NCBI GenBank assembly: GCA_963580285.1
Contig: OY757015.1
Span: 150,596,082-150,660,081, forward strand
Source of the DNA: Lucinisca nassula
Taxonomy: Eukaryota > Mollusca > Bivalvia > Lucinida > Lucinidae
DNA length: 64,000 nt
Reading direction: 5' to 3'
The stretch's first letter is position 1. Every line of letters starts with the position of its first letter. Shown piece by piece: positions 1-10,865 of the stretch. The translations under genes and the position numbers were made by a program. The notes under the pieces are model-generated. The model saw only the letters and a program-made list of their open reading frames with translations. It did not search any database and was not told where the DNA came from.

Positions 1-136
1 GGTGGAAATGCGAAGTTCTGCAACGGAAGGTCAGGTGGTGTTTCTCCGGATACTACCGTTTTCACCCTCTTCTGATTAACAATCAGCTCGAAATAAGTGA
101 AAATATCTTGAACGGTCCGTAAAACCAACGCAAAAA
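1..136 (+). mobile_element. SINE-B fragment, cut by the window edge
   Basis: This is the body and tail of the tRNA-Lys-type SINE whose full copy lies at 4579-4825. Shared blocks are 'aagttctgcaacgg', 'ggtcaggtgg', 'tttctccgg', 'ctgattaac' and the closing 'cgtaaaacca'. The tRNA-like head would lie to the left of base 1. Divergence from the fuller copy suggests an old insertion. Confidence 0.8.
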
Positions 137-548
137 GTGGGGATTACAAGACCGTTCATAACAAGCGATTCTAACGAATAATAACCATTATACAGGGAAT
201 AGCGTGGCTTACAAAGATCTACAGTGTTGACTGTGCTTCTGCTCCGAGTCACAGACTGTGGGTAAATCAAGTAAACCTCACTTTCAACAGAAAAGATTGT
301 GTTTACCAGGTATTTCCACATTTCTGCTCAAAATAGTAACTGTGGCTGTCAGTTAATTAAACTAAGACACTAATCACAATTTTTCGCTAGATCTGGGACC
401 AAGTAAATGTAAATTAGGTCCGTGGCTAGATGTGTGTCTTTTTCAGAGCCTTAAAAGGGTAACAGTGTCTGAAATTAATGATATGCTCGTAACCCTCAGA
501 AACATTAAAACGTCACGACTTTTCGCCTGAAAAATGACATTCATCCCA
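137..548. other. Unassigned AT-rich sequence
   Basis: No gene, RNA or named repeat is seen here. The opening 'tggggattacaagaccgttca' resembles bases near 12295-12315, so part of it is probably an old repeat. Confidence 0.4.
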
Positions 549-692
549 AACAAGCCTATATAATGTTGGGCCCCTTAAACCCCACTTTTATGTAGTGTAC
601 ATTATTTTTCTTATTTGCGCTAAAAACATAGAATATTGGTACTCATTGGAACCGCCTTGGCACGGCAGTTCTAAAGAGTACCCACAATGTCT
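549..692 (+). repeat. Palindromic MITE family P, decayed copy
   Basis: It matches the better copy at 28432-28674: 'cctatataat', 'cccacttttat', 'ttcttattt', 'ggtactcattggaaccgcc' and then the inverted form 'gttctaaagagtaccc'. The inverted halves mark a hairpin-type element. No coding capacity. Confidence 0.6.
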
Positions 693-779
693 GTCACAGT
701 TTAGCACAAATGTAAAAAATATCAGAATTTTGTATTTGGAAATTTTAAGATTTGGTATTAAAATCTCAATATATTTGAA

Positions 780-1085
780 GGCCCCCGCCCATCGGGGCTT
801 GAAGAAGTAGAAAGGTGCCATGATGCTTCCACGCAGAGCTGAAACCGACCGCACACGAGTACTGGTAAACCGCTTTGACGATCTAAGCCTGCCCAGGCAA
901 AGCGGTGCGAGTCGGTCTGTCCATGCTTATAAACCCTACTGGTTTCATTGGGCGACAGGACTTGAGATATCATTTCATCTCAATGTCGGATAAATGGCGC
1001 ACAAAATTGGAAGCAACGTCTCCAAAATGACCTATACTGTTTTGACGGGAACGTTAAACCTCAAATCAAACAAACAACCAAACAA
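780..1085 (+). mobile_element. SINE-C, near full length
   Basis: The copy runs from 'gcccccgcccatcggggctt' through 'gatgcttccacgcagagctg', 'tactggtaaaccgctt', 'ctaagcctgcccaggcaaag' and 'ttggtttcattgggcgac' to the tail 'gggaacgttaaacctcaaat' plus CAAA repeats. No A or B box is obvious in the head, so polymerase III origin is inferred from the tail it shares with tRNA-headed SINEs in this window. Most abundant family here, about 20 copies in both orientations. Confidence 0.9.
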
Positions 1086-1125
1086 TATATTTGAATAGGC
1101 GTGTTTTGAAGACAAAAACTTTCAT

Positions 1126-1408
1126 GTGTGTGTGTGTGAATTCGGGTTTAACGTCGCTTTCAACAATTTTTCAGTCATATCACGACGGTGTCTGGTTGCG
1201 ACAGGGAGCTCAATGCTCACTTTTATAGTGCTGCCTCACTGAAGTAGCATGTCCCAGACACATTACATGATACCACACCCAGTCACATTATCCTGACACT
1301 GGGTCGACCAGTCCTAGCTCTACCCCGTAAATCTGAGTGCCAAGCGAGGAGCAGCTAGTACCATTTTTAACGACTTTGGTATGTCGCGGCCCGGGATCGA
1401 ACCCGACC
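1126..1408 (-). mobile_element. SINE-E, 5'-truncated, with target-site duplication
   Basis: Minus-strand copy of the element at 29864-30194. It ends just past the B-box-like 'gggatcgaacccg', so the rest of the tRNA-like head is missing. It is flanked by 'aaaactttcat' at 1115-1125 and 1409-1419. A 5' truncation with an intact duplication is what target-primed reverse transcription leaves. Confidence 0.88.
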
Positions 1409-1419
1409 AAAACTTTCAT

Positions 1420-2575
1420 CATGTTTACAAGTCCATATAATGAGCATTCTTGTAAGCCCACCTTCTATAGGGAAATGTCTGTTTTAATGAGTACAATGGT
1501 TTCCGTCTTAATATTTAGTGCGTGGGTAGTCATTAGAACCGCCTCAACGAGGCGGTACATGTACATGAACAAAGGCACACCTAAAATCTATATCTAGAAA
1601 AGAAAAAAAAAATAAAAAAAGAAAGAAAATGAAACAAATTATTTGAAGAGATATGAAATACAATATTACAGTAGTGGTTTGCATCTGTAAATTTGCTTCT
1701 ATTCAGATTTTATTAGACATCTGATATTTGTCGGTTATGTAGTTTTCACGCAGCGATAACGTCTCCCAAATGGCAATTAAGCCACGTTTACCGTAATCTG
1801 ACCCCCTTCCAACCTGCAAATATGTTACATGTATAAATAATAATGACCTGAGAGTAGCATTCCGAACTTTGTCCAAAATACCGCAAAATTCGAGAAGTAC
1901 ATGTATGTTTTTGAGACAACAAAAAATATTTATGATAGACTGCATCGTAATTCTACGGTTATTTTTCTTCAGTCTGTTTGAGTTGTTTTGTTTGATTAGA
2001 GGTTAACGTCTCGGTCAACACTATAAAGGTCATTTTGGAGACGTTGCCCCCCATTTTGTGGGATTTTTACCTGACATTGAGATGAAATGACATCTCAAGC
2101 CCTGCCGCCCAATGAAACCAATAGGGTTAATAAGCATGGACGGGCCGATTCGCACCGCTTTGCCTGGGTAGGCTTAGTTCCTCTAAGCGGTTTACCACAA
2201 CTCGTGTGCGGGTCGGTTTAAGCTCTAGGTTGAAGCATCATGCAGCCCATATACTTGTTCGCGCCCCTATGGGCGGGGCCGATTCTTCAGTCCAGATTCT
2301 CGACGTTTATAAGCATTAGGCTTAAACATTGAGTGCACAACGTTCTTCTTCTTCTTCTTCACCCGCTTTTGAAGTCAAATTACTAAACGCACTGGATGGT
2401 CGATTGTCCCTGCGTTTAGGCTGGAAAAGGGATCCTAAGCTTGAACCCAATTCGCTGAACCCTTAATTCGATCAGAGGAGATTCTGATGAACCGCCGTAT
2501 TCGATTGCGACTGATCCCAGCTTTTGTGAGAATAGTTCCCACCCTGGTCATACAGTGTTTCTAGCTTTAGATTTT
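1420..2575 (+). repeat. Long interspersed repeat Q, copy 1, interrupted
   Basis: It aligns by eye with 14885-15810: shared 'cgtgggtag', 'ttagaaccgcctca', 'gaagagatatgaaat', 'gcagcgataacgtctcccaa', 'atggcaatta', then after the CTT tract 'tggtcgattgtccc' and 'agtgtttctagctt'. This copy carries SINE-C at 1984-2283; copy 2 carries a different SINE. No open frame suggests a protein. Identity of the element is unknown. Confidence 0.7.
1984..2283 (-). mobile_element. SINE-C inserted in repeat Q
   Basis: Minus orientation, from 'gtttgattagaggttaacgt' to 'gcccctatgggcgggg'. Q copy 2 lacks it at the corresponding place, so it entered after the two Q copies separated. Confidence 0.88.
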
Positions 2576-2895
2576 AGAGAATTTAATTTTATGTAATGCT
2601 TGTTGGTGCCTGATGCTCTGTCTCTGGTCGGGCCCATCGGAGTCTAAATGTAGTTTTTCTTTTGCTCCAGCATTTCAGTTTCTTCTTGCTGTTGAGTACT
2701 CAACGTTGTTTCATCTCTGTGGTTGTTCTCGGAGATGTTGCACTGATGCGTTAGGTGGCATTCATGCGGATTGTTAAATCGCATTGCTGGCGCGTAAAAT
2801 CGATTTAAGGCCCCGCGGTGCGTCTGTTTTGTTCTTATACTTTATCGGCATGTGCATGTCGCTGGTGTCGTTTTGGTTTTGGATAGCTGATTGCC
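2571..2895 (+). mobile_element. Retroelement 3'-region fragment, copy 1
   Basis: This matches, in opposite orientation, the sequence downstream of the reverse-transcriptase remnant at 24749-25303: 'ttggtgcctgatgctctgtc', 'tcggagtcta', 'tgctccagcatttcag', 'ggagatgttgcactgatg', 'cgtaaaatcgatttaag'. No protein-coding part is present, so it is a 5'-truncated copy holding only the 3' region. The right end decays near 2895. Confidence 0.8.
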
Positions 2896-3850
2896 CTTGT
2901 TCACAGCCGGCCAACCGGAGTTCGTCCGTTGATTAATATTTCAGTTGTTCTGTGCTGTATTTGACTAATGCTGTGGTCACAAAGATCGGCCGGTATCCGG
3001 GGATAGGGGGTAATCGTGAGTACACCGCTGGTTTTGGCATTTTTTTCTGACATCGGACAACACCGGTCAAAAAATTTGTCACACATCAATTACATAAATG
3101 GCACCGTCCGGAGGCCGTGCGGAGGCCGTCCGAAAACCGCCTCGTAACCGTACGGCATCTGTTTCCAAAGAGAAATCTTTTGGGGGCCGGCGAGGCAGTG
3201 AATACCGACCGAACATCTAATACTAATCGGCAGATTATCCTATGATGTCCGAGTGATAACGGCCTATTCACCGGACATCGTACGAATATCGCCCGAGTAT
3301 CCTACGGACAACGAACGATGCTTGTACCAGGCCTGGCCGAATGTCGGGCGATTGCCGGACGGTGTGATGGAAACGCGCTATAATGATGTACACGGCGACT
3401 GATGGGGGTTTATATATTCCGCCCGATGTCCGGTTCTAGCCGGCCGGTGACCGGACGATGTTTGTAACATATCTGGTCCACACCGGTTCAAGCCGATCGG
3501 ACATCGATGGGTTACTTTTCAATGTGTAAACAGACATCGGCCGGATATCGGCCCATGTCCGGTCCCAAAAATTTCTCCTCTGAGGCTACATACACCGGCC
3601 GATTACCCCTCGATTCCCGACCGGATATCGGACGATACTTAAACGATGTGTGAAGGATATGTGGCCAATTATGAAAATGTACGGGACACCGGAGAAATTT
3701 TAACTTCGAGTTAAAACTCTTCGGGCACCTCTCCGATGCTGCCTGAGAGCCCCGCCACCGGCCGGCCATGTCTGGAGTCCGGCCGGGGACCAGGCCAAAA
3801 TGGCTAAAAATCAATCCGGGTGTACATCCTAAGCCTAATCGGAAGGGATT
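2896..3850. repeat. CCGG/ATCGG-rich block
   Basis: About 950 bp packed with CCGG, often inside longer words such as 'ccggacatcg', 'atcggccggatatcgg', 'caccgg' and 'gtccgg'. I see roughly two dozen CCGG sites, far above the surrounding AT-rich, CpG-poor sequence. It lies between two fragments of the same retroelement 3' region. It could be a degenerate tandem array or the subterminal arrays of a DNA transposon; no convincing coding frame is present. Confidence 0.55.
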
Positions 3851-3868
3851 GTGACCAAAGCATAAACC

Positions 3869-4185
3869 ATGACAGAAGTAAGGGCGAGGATTGCGGCATT
3901 TAAGCCCCGCAGTGGCATTCTGTTCACTGACCGTTCCTATGCGGTTCTTCTGTCGCGGTTTACTTTTTGTTATGGTTTGTCTTTGAGTGTGTGTTTTGCA
4001 TGCATTTTTTTTTTTTTTTTTTTTTTTTGGTTAGCCAATTGGCTATTTTGTGGGAAAGTGACTGTCCTTTTGGCTTTCCGCTATTGGTGTTTCCATTAGG
4101 GTCTAGTTATTTCATTTTTTTATTTTTTCAAGGGATCTGTGGGTTAATTGCATCGATTCCTGATCACTGCCTTCACTTCTATTTA
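3869..4185 (+). mobile_element. Retroelement 3'-region fragment, copy 2
   Basis: Matches the 3' region of the 24.2-25.3 kb retroelement: 'agaagtaagggcgaggattg', 'cactgaccgttcc', 'ggttcttctgtcgcggttta', 'attttgtgggaaagtgactg', 'tcgattcctgatca'. It contains a T-run of about 20. The 3' end near 'cacttctattt' agrees with the copy at 26076-26345. A SINE-A has landed at this end. Confidence 0.82.
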
Positions 4186-4347
4186 ACAGAAGCCTCCGTG
4201 GTGCAGTGGTTACGCTACTCGTCTTGTAAACCAGGGATCGCAGGATTCATCCCGGGCTTCTCCAGACTTTCGAATGAGTGTTCAAAACCGAGGTCCCGTC
4301 TCCGTATGACCTTAGCTGTTGGTGGGACGTAAAATTCAAACACTCAC
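4186..4347 (+). mobile_element. SINE-A (tRNA-Thr-derived) with 13-bp target-site duplication
   Basis: The head 'gcctccgtggtgcagtggtt' has a box-A-like segment, the anticodon loop reads CTTGTAA (anticodon TGT, Thr), and a decayed B box precedes the tail 'gggacgtaaaattcaaacac'. The tail ends in CACT repeats. It is flanked by the perfect duplication 'tcacttctattta' at 4173-4185 and 4348-4360, so it inserted into the end of the retroelement fragment. Confidence 0.93.
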
Positions 4348-4360
4348 TCACTTCTATTTA

Positions 4361-4578
4361 TTAATGATTGTTTTGATTGCAGTTAGTACAGTCCTGGAAT
4401 TTCATTTTGAAAAATTAAAATTCAGTTTTTGAAATAGATGTCGGTATGTCTATGGTTGTTTGAAATCGATGACAATATTCCTACACAGAATATACAATCT
4501 TCCGTTTTAAATTATCCGTTTTGATTCCAGTCCATGTTATATCTTGCCTCTCGGAACAGCAAGAAAAGTTTTCCCTAC
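4361..4578. other. Unassigned sequence
   Basis: AT-rich, no gene, RNA or repeat recognised. Confidence 0.4.
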
Positions 4579-4825
4579 GGGCCTCCGTGGCCTAGTGGAT
4601 AAGAGCGCTGACTCTTAGTCATTAGGTCTAGGTTCGAGGGTTCGAGCCTCGCTCGGGCCACGTGTGAGACGCCAAGTTCTGCAACGGGAGGTCAGGTGGT
4701 TTTTCTCCGGGTACTCCGGTTTTCGCCCACCTCTGATTAACGATCGGCTCGATATGAGTGAAATAATCTTGAAAGGGCCGTAAAACCCAAACCAAAAAAA
4801 AAAAAAACAAAAAAAAAAAAAACAA
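4579..4825 (+). mobile_element. SINE-B (tRNA-Lys-derived), full-length reference copy
   Basis: The head 'gggcctccgtggcctagtgg' is followed by an anticodon arm with loop CTCTTAG (CTT, Lys) and a B-box-like 'gggttcgagcct'. The body holds 'aagttctgcaacgggaggtc', 'ggtactccggttttcgccca' and 'gattaacgatcggctcgata'; the tail is 'gggccgtaaaacccaaacca' and an A-rich tract. Other copies lie at 1, 12105, 17790(-), 18505, 48215, 48350, 56775(-) and 58820. Confidence 0.92.
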
Positions 4826-5120
4826 AGTAATCCCTTACAACCCTGAAACCCGGTCCAGATACTTATGCAAACAGTGTAAATCCTGACGTGATGGCTCTGA
4901 GCAATCTAATCGGGATATATATTGCGTACCATAAAATGGGCGTACCCATCCAACTTCATTGATGGAAGAGTGCACTCGTGAATCTCACGGGTGGGCGGAT
5001 TTGAGGGTAAAGAAATCAAAGCATTGGCAGCACTGTTTGACCGATTGACTCAGAGCGCTGGTTGTGTAAAATGGCCGTGGACTTGGACTTTTTCGGTATA
5101 CCCTTCGGTTCTTGTTCCTA

Positions 5121-5190
5121 ATGCAGACAGTGTAGACCCTGATCAGACGCCACATTATGTGACGTCTGATCTGGTCTACACTGTTTGCCA
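5121..5190. mobile_element. Hairpin MITE (AAACAGTGTAGACC family)
   Basis: The arms 'gtgtagaccctgatcagacg' and 'cgtctgatctggtctacac' are near-perfect inverted repeats around a short loop. Better copies are at 18243-18310 and 50731-50802. The folded DNA or RNA would be one long hairpin. Confidence 0.85.
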
Positions 5191-5457
5191 AACCAAACAC
5201 ATGATTCCAGTCCAGATTTTACAGATAACTCTCTTACATGTACGCGGCCATCTGACGTCATAGTGGAATACATAACACGGCTTGTTTTAGGTCGATTGGA
5301 TTGTCAATCGACCCTAAGTTGCTAAGCCGAAAAGCTTTTCCGTGCTAAAGTACACGTGGCTATCACAGTCTTGTCGGAATAACTATTCTATCGAAATTAT
5401 TCGCAGTGAGATCAGAGTGTTGCGTAAGATAGTTATATTGAAATCAAAGGTTTGGCT

Positions 5458-5520
5458 TGGCAAAAAATGTAGACCAAGACCAGACGCCACAGAACGCGGC
5501 ATTTGATCAAGATATACACT
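5458..5520. mobile_element. Hairpin MITE, decayed
   Basis: Same family: 'ggcaaaaaatgtagaccaag', 'cagacgccacagaacgcggc', then a mutated right arm 'atttgatcaagatatacact'. Confidence 0.65.
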
Positions 5521-5525
5521 AATCG

Positions 5526-6560
5526 CTTAAAGCAACATATTTTTAAGGTTAAAATAAACATTGACCCAAAATTATTATAAGCATAGACCAAGTTACTATT
5601 ACTGATTTGAAAGAAATCCAATTAACCTATTTATAGACTAAGGTATTACTAATTAAATGCATAAGAACACAGAACACATGTTTTTTTTTTTTTCTTTTCA
5701 TTGTTTAACTGCAGTTCTGTTCCGAAGTTAGCAGACATATGTGCGAGCTTTTACGTCTCTTACCAGACTGAAATATCATGCGGGTAGGAGTTGTATGGAT
5801 ACTAATGCCTAGAAGGGACATGCGATGTGCGAACAAGATAATATCTTCTACGCACAACTTAATATCTCGAGTGCACAAGATCTTGTGCGGACAGCATTAT
5901 ATTTTGTGAACACAACTTATTAGCTTGTTTGTACAAGATAATATCTTTAATCATGGTCTTTGGTTCCTCGGGGCTTTTTAAACAATAAACATTGAAAATC
6001 GGTGTTTTCTCGGGGTTTAAGTATGGATTTCTTCGTTCATACGCATTATAGGGTTGAAATATCGCTTTATGGTCGAATATCAAAATTGCAATGTGTCCGA
6101 ATCATTTTGTCCCCTAAAGGGTTGCCTGGGAGGTTCTTCTGTCGTGGTTAATTAAAGTCAGTATAGTTCGTTTTTGAATAAAAAAAAATCCTGGTTGATA
6201 GTTATATCCCGATTGTGTGCCGCGGTTGATATTCGTATGTGGTAACATTTTTCACCATCACCTTCTCATACGCGATCTTCGTAAAATATATTACAAAACA
6301 GATATTAATCTACGTATAAAAAGGGAGAAGGCAGTCAACTCTTATTTTTCTTTTTACTAAAAATATGTGTTTTGAATTGATACGGGATGCCTAAAATCAA
6401 CCCTTACATAACGATGCATGTGAATATAAAATGTGAGGTGAGAAGAGTTGGATATTTTAGTTAAAGTCTTAAAACAGTGAACTACTTTTGCTTTATATCA
6501 TCCTGAAACGGTGGATCTACAATTTAAATAAGATACGGGGTGTTTCAATTTCACCATTTT
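5526..6560. other. Unassigned AT-rich sequence
   Basis: No gene or known repeat recognised. A poly-T run lies near 5680-5695. A local motif 'cacaagataatatctt' recurs around 5830-5960, hinting at a decayed short tandem repeat. Confidence 0.4.
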
Positions 6561-7062
6561 TATACCCCAATCACAAAGTGGGGAGGGGCATATAGGTTTG
6601 CCTTTGTCCGTATTATATACGTACGTACGTACGAACGTCGGTACGTCACATTTTGTAGTAATATTCCTGCCTCCGCAACTCCTCCTACAGTATTTGATGC
6701 AGGGCATTGAAACTTGCAATACTTTTAAGACACATTGGACATGTGCATAAAGGAAACAGGATCCCGATCCAGCCCCTTATTTTAGAATTATGTTCCCTTG
6801 AAAAACTTAATCATTTTGTAGACTGGGAGGTTAAATAGTAAAGTTCGTGTCTCCGCAACTCCTCCTACAGTATTTGATGCAGGGCATTGGAACTTGCAAC
6901 ACAGTTCAGACATGCATTGAACATGTGCATAAAAGAAACAGGATTCTAATCCCCGCATAATTGCTGAATTATGTCCCCTAGAACGACAATTATTTTGGCC
7001 ATATCAGGATGTTAAATATATTGTGCTGTTCGTGTCCCCACGACTCCACCTACTAGGCCAGC
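6561..7062 (+). repeat. Helitron-like module repeat with ACGT tract
   Basis: It opens with the small inverted repeat 'ccccaatcacaaagtgggg', then 'gtacgtacgtacg', then about 180-bp modules starting 'ccgcaactcctcctacagta' near 6673 and 6854 with a decayed third near 7037. The module recurs at 10866. A start hairpin, a tract of alternating ACG/TCG and tandem modules is the pattern of the HINE families here, but no matching 3' tip is seen. Confidence 0.55.
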
Positions 7063-7203
7063 ACATTTAGCCGGAAATGACCCTTGACCCACAACTAATT
7101 CCATGAGAAATGTTATCAGCAGTTTAAGTATCAGGAAGGTGTCCTGATTTATGGAAAAAAAGTCCTCAAAAAAAAATCCGAGGGGAAAGGGTATATTTTT
7201 TTT

Positions 7204-7240
7204 GGGGGGGGGGGGGGGTGGGGGGGGGGGGGGGGGGGGG
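7204..7240 (+). repeat. Poly-G tract
   Basis: 37 bases of G with one T. A matching tract at 8160 lies in a similar context (T-run before, 'aaaat' after), so both may belong to one repeat. Confidence 0.9.
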
Positions 7241-8149
7241 AATACGAAAAATGAAGAAAAATCACAAAAACCAGGCGTATGTTAAACAATTAATACTTGA
7301 CTTCATTAAATCATCCAAAATGAATATTTCTATCTGGGGAAAAATACTAAAAATTTTGAAGATAAGGTTTTCTTTTAATTTTTTTTTTTTGTATATTTGT
7401 TTTGCGTGAAATTTCGAAAAACAAGTATTAGCTTTTATAAAAAGTTTGGGTCTATGCTAAGCACACACATTAATTTGTATAGAACTAAAATGTGCCAGTT
7501 ACCACAAAGTATAAAAAAGTCACAGATATCAAATGAGGATTTCCAAATCTTATCACCAATGTCACATAAAACAAAATTTCCGTTTTTTTTTTTTTACACT
7601 ATCAATTACAACTAATTGTACTACATGCCTACATTTACGGTTTCTTCATTTCGCATTCTAGTTTACCTTTCATTTTACATTCTAGGTTAACGTCATGAAA
7701 AAAACAATCTGCCAAGATTGCCGTCTATAAATGAAAACATTAAGAATTAAATGTGGGAAGAACTAAGGGCAAATACATGTTAATTTTGCAAGTGTGAGAT
7801 GCAATCGTGCATATCCATGTGATAAACTTTAGGCAGCTTTCAGGTAATTGCTGGTCAGTATGCAAGTGGGCGTTCCAGTATGACCAGAGTTGGGGTGTCC
7901 TGGGGTAAGCAGATGGAAAATGAAAAGTAGAACCAGTCAACAGAATACCAGTCATGACCTTTCATTAAATGCTTCCGCAGCAAAAGCTATCATTAAGATT
8001 GTCTACACCCGTGGGCGTAGACCATAAAGGAAAGTCGCTTAAAACAAGAAAAAATTAATATCACTGACATATATCTTAAAAGCAAATCCATATCGGTACT
8101 CAACTTCATGAAATCATTAAAAAAATGAAAGTTTCTGTGCAAAAGGTAT

Positions 8150-8159
<10 letters not shown>
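7241..8159. other. Unassigned AT-rich sequence
   Basis: No gene supported. Bases 7290-7330 and 8100-8130 share 'cttcat', 'aaatcat' and 'aaaatgaa', which suggests one repeat present twice around the poly-G tracts. Confidence 0.4.
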
Positions 8160-8180
<21 letters not shown>

Positions 8181-8183
8181 GGG
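8160..8183 (+). repeat. Poly-G tract
   Basis: 24 consecutive G bases followed by a GGGC-rich stretch. Confidence 0.9.
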
Positions 8184-8245
8184 TCGGGCGGGCGGGGGAA
8201 AGCAGGATTAAAAGGAAAATCAAAAGCAAACACATCACGAAAACA

Positions 8246-8315
8246 TGCCTATATAATTTTGACCCCAACTAACCCACTTTTATCTATATACTTGAAAAAC
8301 TTGGGGGTTTAGGGG

Positions 8316-8357
<42 letters not shown>

Positions 8358-8420
8358 TTTCCTCAAAAAACATAGCTTCTGAGATTGTTGATACTCAATA
8401 GAACTGCCTCATCTATGTTT
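8246..8420 (+). repeat. Family P fragment with (TA)n
   Basis: 'cctatataattttgacccca' and 'cccacttttat' match family P at 28432. A (TA)n tract lies at 8319-8349, then a poly-T run and remnants of the 'gaactgcctca' part. Confidence 0.6.
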
Positions 8421-8426
8421 TGAGCA

Positions 8427-8770
8427 GTGGGTGAGTGTGTTTGAGGTTTACATCCCGTCAACAGCAAATGTCATATGCAGTGGTTTCAAAAACATTTCGG
8501 CATCTAGATTTCAAGGAAAGATAGGGAGTGTGATTTTCAATGTTATCTGAATAAAGCCCTTACAAATTTATCAAGCGTAGCAGGGGAATAATGTCTAAGT
8601 ATACGGGAAAATCCCCACTACCCGTCTATTGATGAAACTCCTACATACGGAGACCGTACCTCGGTTTAATAAAGTAAAAAGCATCTGAGAGTCTGGCGAA
8701 GCCCTTGGATAGAACCCACGACTCCTGGTTTATGAGGCTAGTAGCTTATCCACTACACCATGGAGGGTTC
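8427..8770 (-). mobile_element. SINE-A split by a 165-bp insertion
   Basis: The tail 'gtgagtgtgtttgaggttta' plus 'catcccgtcaacagc' lies at 8427-8475. The rest resumes near 8640 with 'atacggagaccgtacctcgg' and ends with the head 'cactacaccatggaggg'. Bases 8476-8640 match nothing I recognise, so either a small element inserted or the SINE was rearranged. Confidence 0.75.
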
Positions 8771-9294
8771 TTTTAGCAGAAATAAGAAAAATAATGTACA
8801 TGTACACCCCCTAAAACTCCCCACTGCCCCACCCATCCAGGTGTAAATGGGTAGCAGTGGTGTTAAAGTCAACTGCCTCTCCTCGTGCGCGTGTAAACAT
8901 CCGGAATGAGTGTTCGAGAACGATAAATTAAACTTGAGGCTTTCATCGGAATCGAACTTAAATACATTAGTATAAACTAAAACTCCAGTAGGAGGGGGTT
9001 TCTGTCGAGTACCCACAATCTATGCTTTTGAGCAGACATTACGAAACACGCCTAAACACAAATATTGTCAATTGTTCAGCCCAAAAAATGGATTTTTAAG
9101 ATAAAAACAAAAATAATGTTTTTCTTATTTCTGCTCAAAACAAAGATTGCGGAGCTTGACAGAACCGCTTGAACTAGGCGGTTCTACCGAGTACCCACAA
9201 TCTATGTTTTTGAGCTGATATAAGAAATTTAATATTTATCCCTGTACTATATAAAAGTGGGGTTCGAGGGGTAAAATTATACAGGCGTGTCTGG
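8771..9294. repeat. Family P cluster
   Basis: Repeated 'gagtacccacaatctatg' words occur at 9008 and 9188, with 'ttttgagcag' and the inverted 'gaaccgcttgaactaggcgg'. The end 'actatataaaagtggggtt' is the family P edge in reverse. At least two decayed copies are joined. Confidence 0.55.
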
Positions 9295-9512
9295 GCTTGG
9301 AGTAATAGATTGGGCTGCTAATGCATCGCACAGAACTGATACCGACCGCATATGAGTAGTGCTCAACCGCTGAGAATATCCAGAAAAGTTGCTGCGAGTC
9401 AGCCTGTCCATGCATGTAAACCCTTTTGGATTCATTGGGCGGCAGGGATTGAGATGTCATTTCATCTCAGTGTCAGGTAAAAGTCCCACAAACTTGGAAG
9501 CAACGTCTCGTT
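9292..9512 (+). mobile_element. SINE-C, truncated at both ends
   Basis: Recognisable from 'ctgataccgaccgcatatga' through 'ttggattcattgggcggcag', 'gagatgtcatttcatctcag' and 'aaacttggaagcaacgtctc'. The tail is lost. Confidence 0.75.
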
Positions 9513-9639
9513 TTCGTGATGAATAAGAAAAACCTCAGAATTTTTCTCTGGATTTTTTTTTAGAGGGGGGGATCAAATCACCCAATAGATTTGAATATCC
9601 GATATGCGTGTTTTTGTTATGTTTTTTATGACTCCAACT

Positions 9640-10145
9640 TTAAAAAAGTTGGAGGGGCATATTGCTTCTGGTTCGTCCATTCGACTTTCCATTACGCCTT
9701 TGATGCAAAGCATAACCCAAGAAACGTGCATGCTAGGGTTTTGAAATTTCATATATCGATTCTTCATTGAAAATAAGCTAACGCGTATTTTTTTCTTATC
9801 CGGAGAATGCCCCTTTCAAAAGTTATTGCTCTTTGAATTTTTTTTTATAAAATCTTGTCAGCAAAATATCTCAGAATCTATTGGAGCTAGAGCCTTGTAA
9901 GTTGGTGACGAGTAGATGTCCTGATAAACTTTTGACTAAATTCCGTAAAATACTTTGTGGCTAATGGCCCATTGTCACTTTGGGTACATTGTAGGCCAAT
10001 GCTTTGTGATGCATAGCAAAACTTTAGAACCTTGTTTGCCAGGGTTTTGAAATTTCATATATGTATTCCTCATGGCAAATTAGCTGAAAGATATTTTTCT
10101 CATCCGGATTTTGCACCTTTTAAGGTTGTTTGAGTCAACCTTTGT
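9640..10145 (+). repeat. Two-unit tandem repeat, about 310-bp period
   Basis: 'agggttttgaaatttcatat' occurs near 9732 and 10041, each followed by 'attcttcat' or 'attcctcat', 'agct', 'tttttctcatccgga' and 'ccttt'. It resembles the internal modules of Helitron-like elements. Confidence 0.6.
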
Positions 10146-10865
10146 GTTGAGTCAGCTCAAAACAGTTATTGTGCGCAATGTTGGGAGACAAAATTTGTAA
10201 ATCAATTTCAAGGGGGTACACCCCTATTATTTTCCTGCCTGTTAAAAAGTCAGCGGTCAATTTTTATTGCATTAAGTAGATAGGACAGTGTTGCAATTGT
10301 TCTGATTGTGATTTTTGAGTGGTTGCTTCCACAAAGTCACACATAGCTATCAAAATCTTACGTGTGCCATGTTACCGGAATACACCGTATGCACATATTT
10401 ACGATATTAATTCATTTGTTTCTGATGGCACAAATGTGCTTCCATACATTAAAATTTTGTCATTAGACATTGACAAATGTATTTTCCGACAAAAAAAAAA
10501 AAATGTTTATTCTTACAACTTGAACATAGATATTGTTTATCAATAGCATACAAGGAAAATATAAATGGCATGTATTAAAAAAATAGAATGTAGAAAGACT
10601 GCACTTTATCAATTTCTGACGTAAGTTTTGTTTTTGATGACGTCATTTGTTTGCGCGTGAGGAGCCTTACAGCTGGTAAAACAGGGTATGGTGCCGTTAT
10701 CTGTCCATTACTTATTTAATGCTTTTTCTGCGGATTAAATGCTTATTTTCTCAGAACTGGCACATATAATTTTTTAGGACTTTTTTTTGGTAATTAATAT
10801 AACATAGCCCTGTGTTTTGGTGTTAAAAGAATTTCTCAACAATTAGTTGGACCATAAAAATTAAA
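10146..10865. other. Unassigned sequence
   Basis: AT-rich. No gene, RNA or recognised repeat. Confidence 0.4.

Larger units (their letters stand above)
4840..5525 (+). repeat. Long repeat R, copy 1
   Basis: It aligns with 38640-39262 in the same order: 'atgcaaacagtgta', 'tgatggaagag', 'atcaaagcat', 'gtggacttggact', 'tcgaccctaagtt', 'cgcagtgagatcag' and 'cttggcaaa'. Hairpin MITEs of the AAACAGTGTAGACC type sit within and at its edges. No protein frame is credible. Identity unknown. Confidence 0.65.

Noticed and set aside
3512..3814. 100-codon minus-strand frame in the CCGG-rich block
   Set aside because: High-GC sequence gives few stops, and the reading is dominated by repeated CCGG words.
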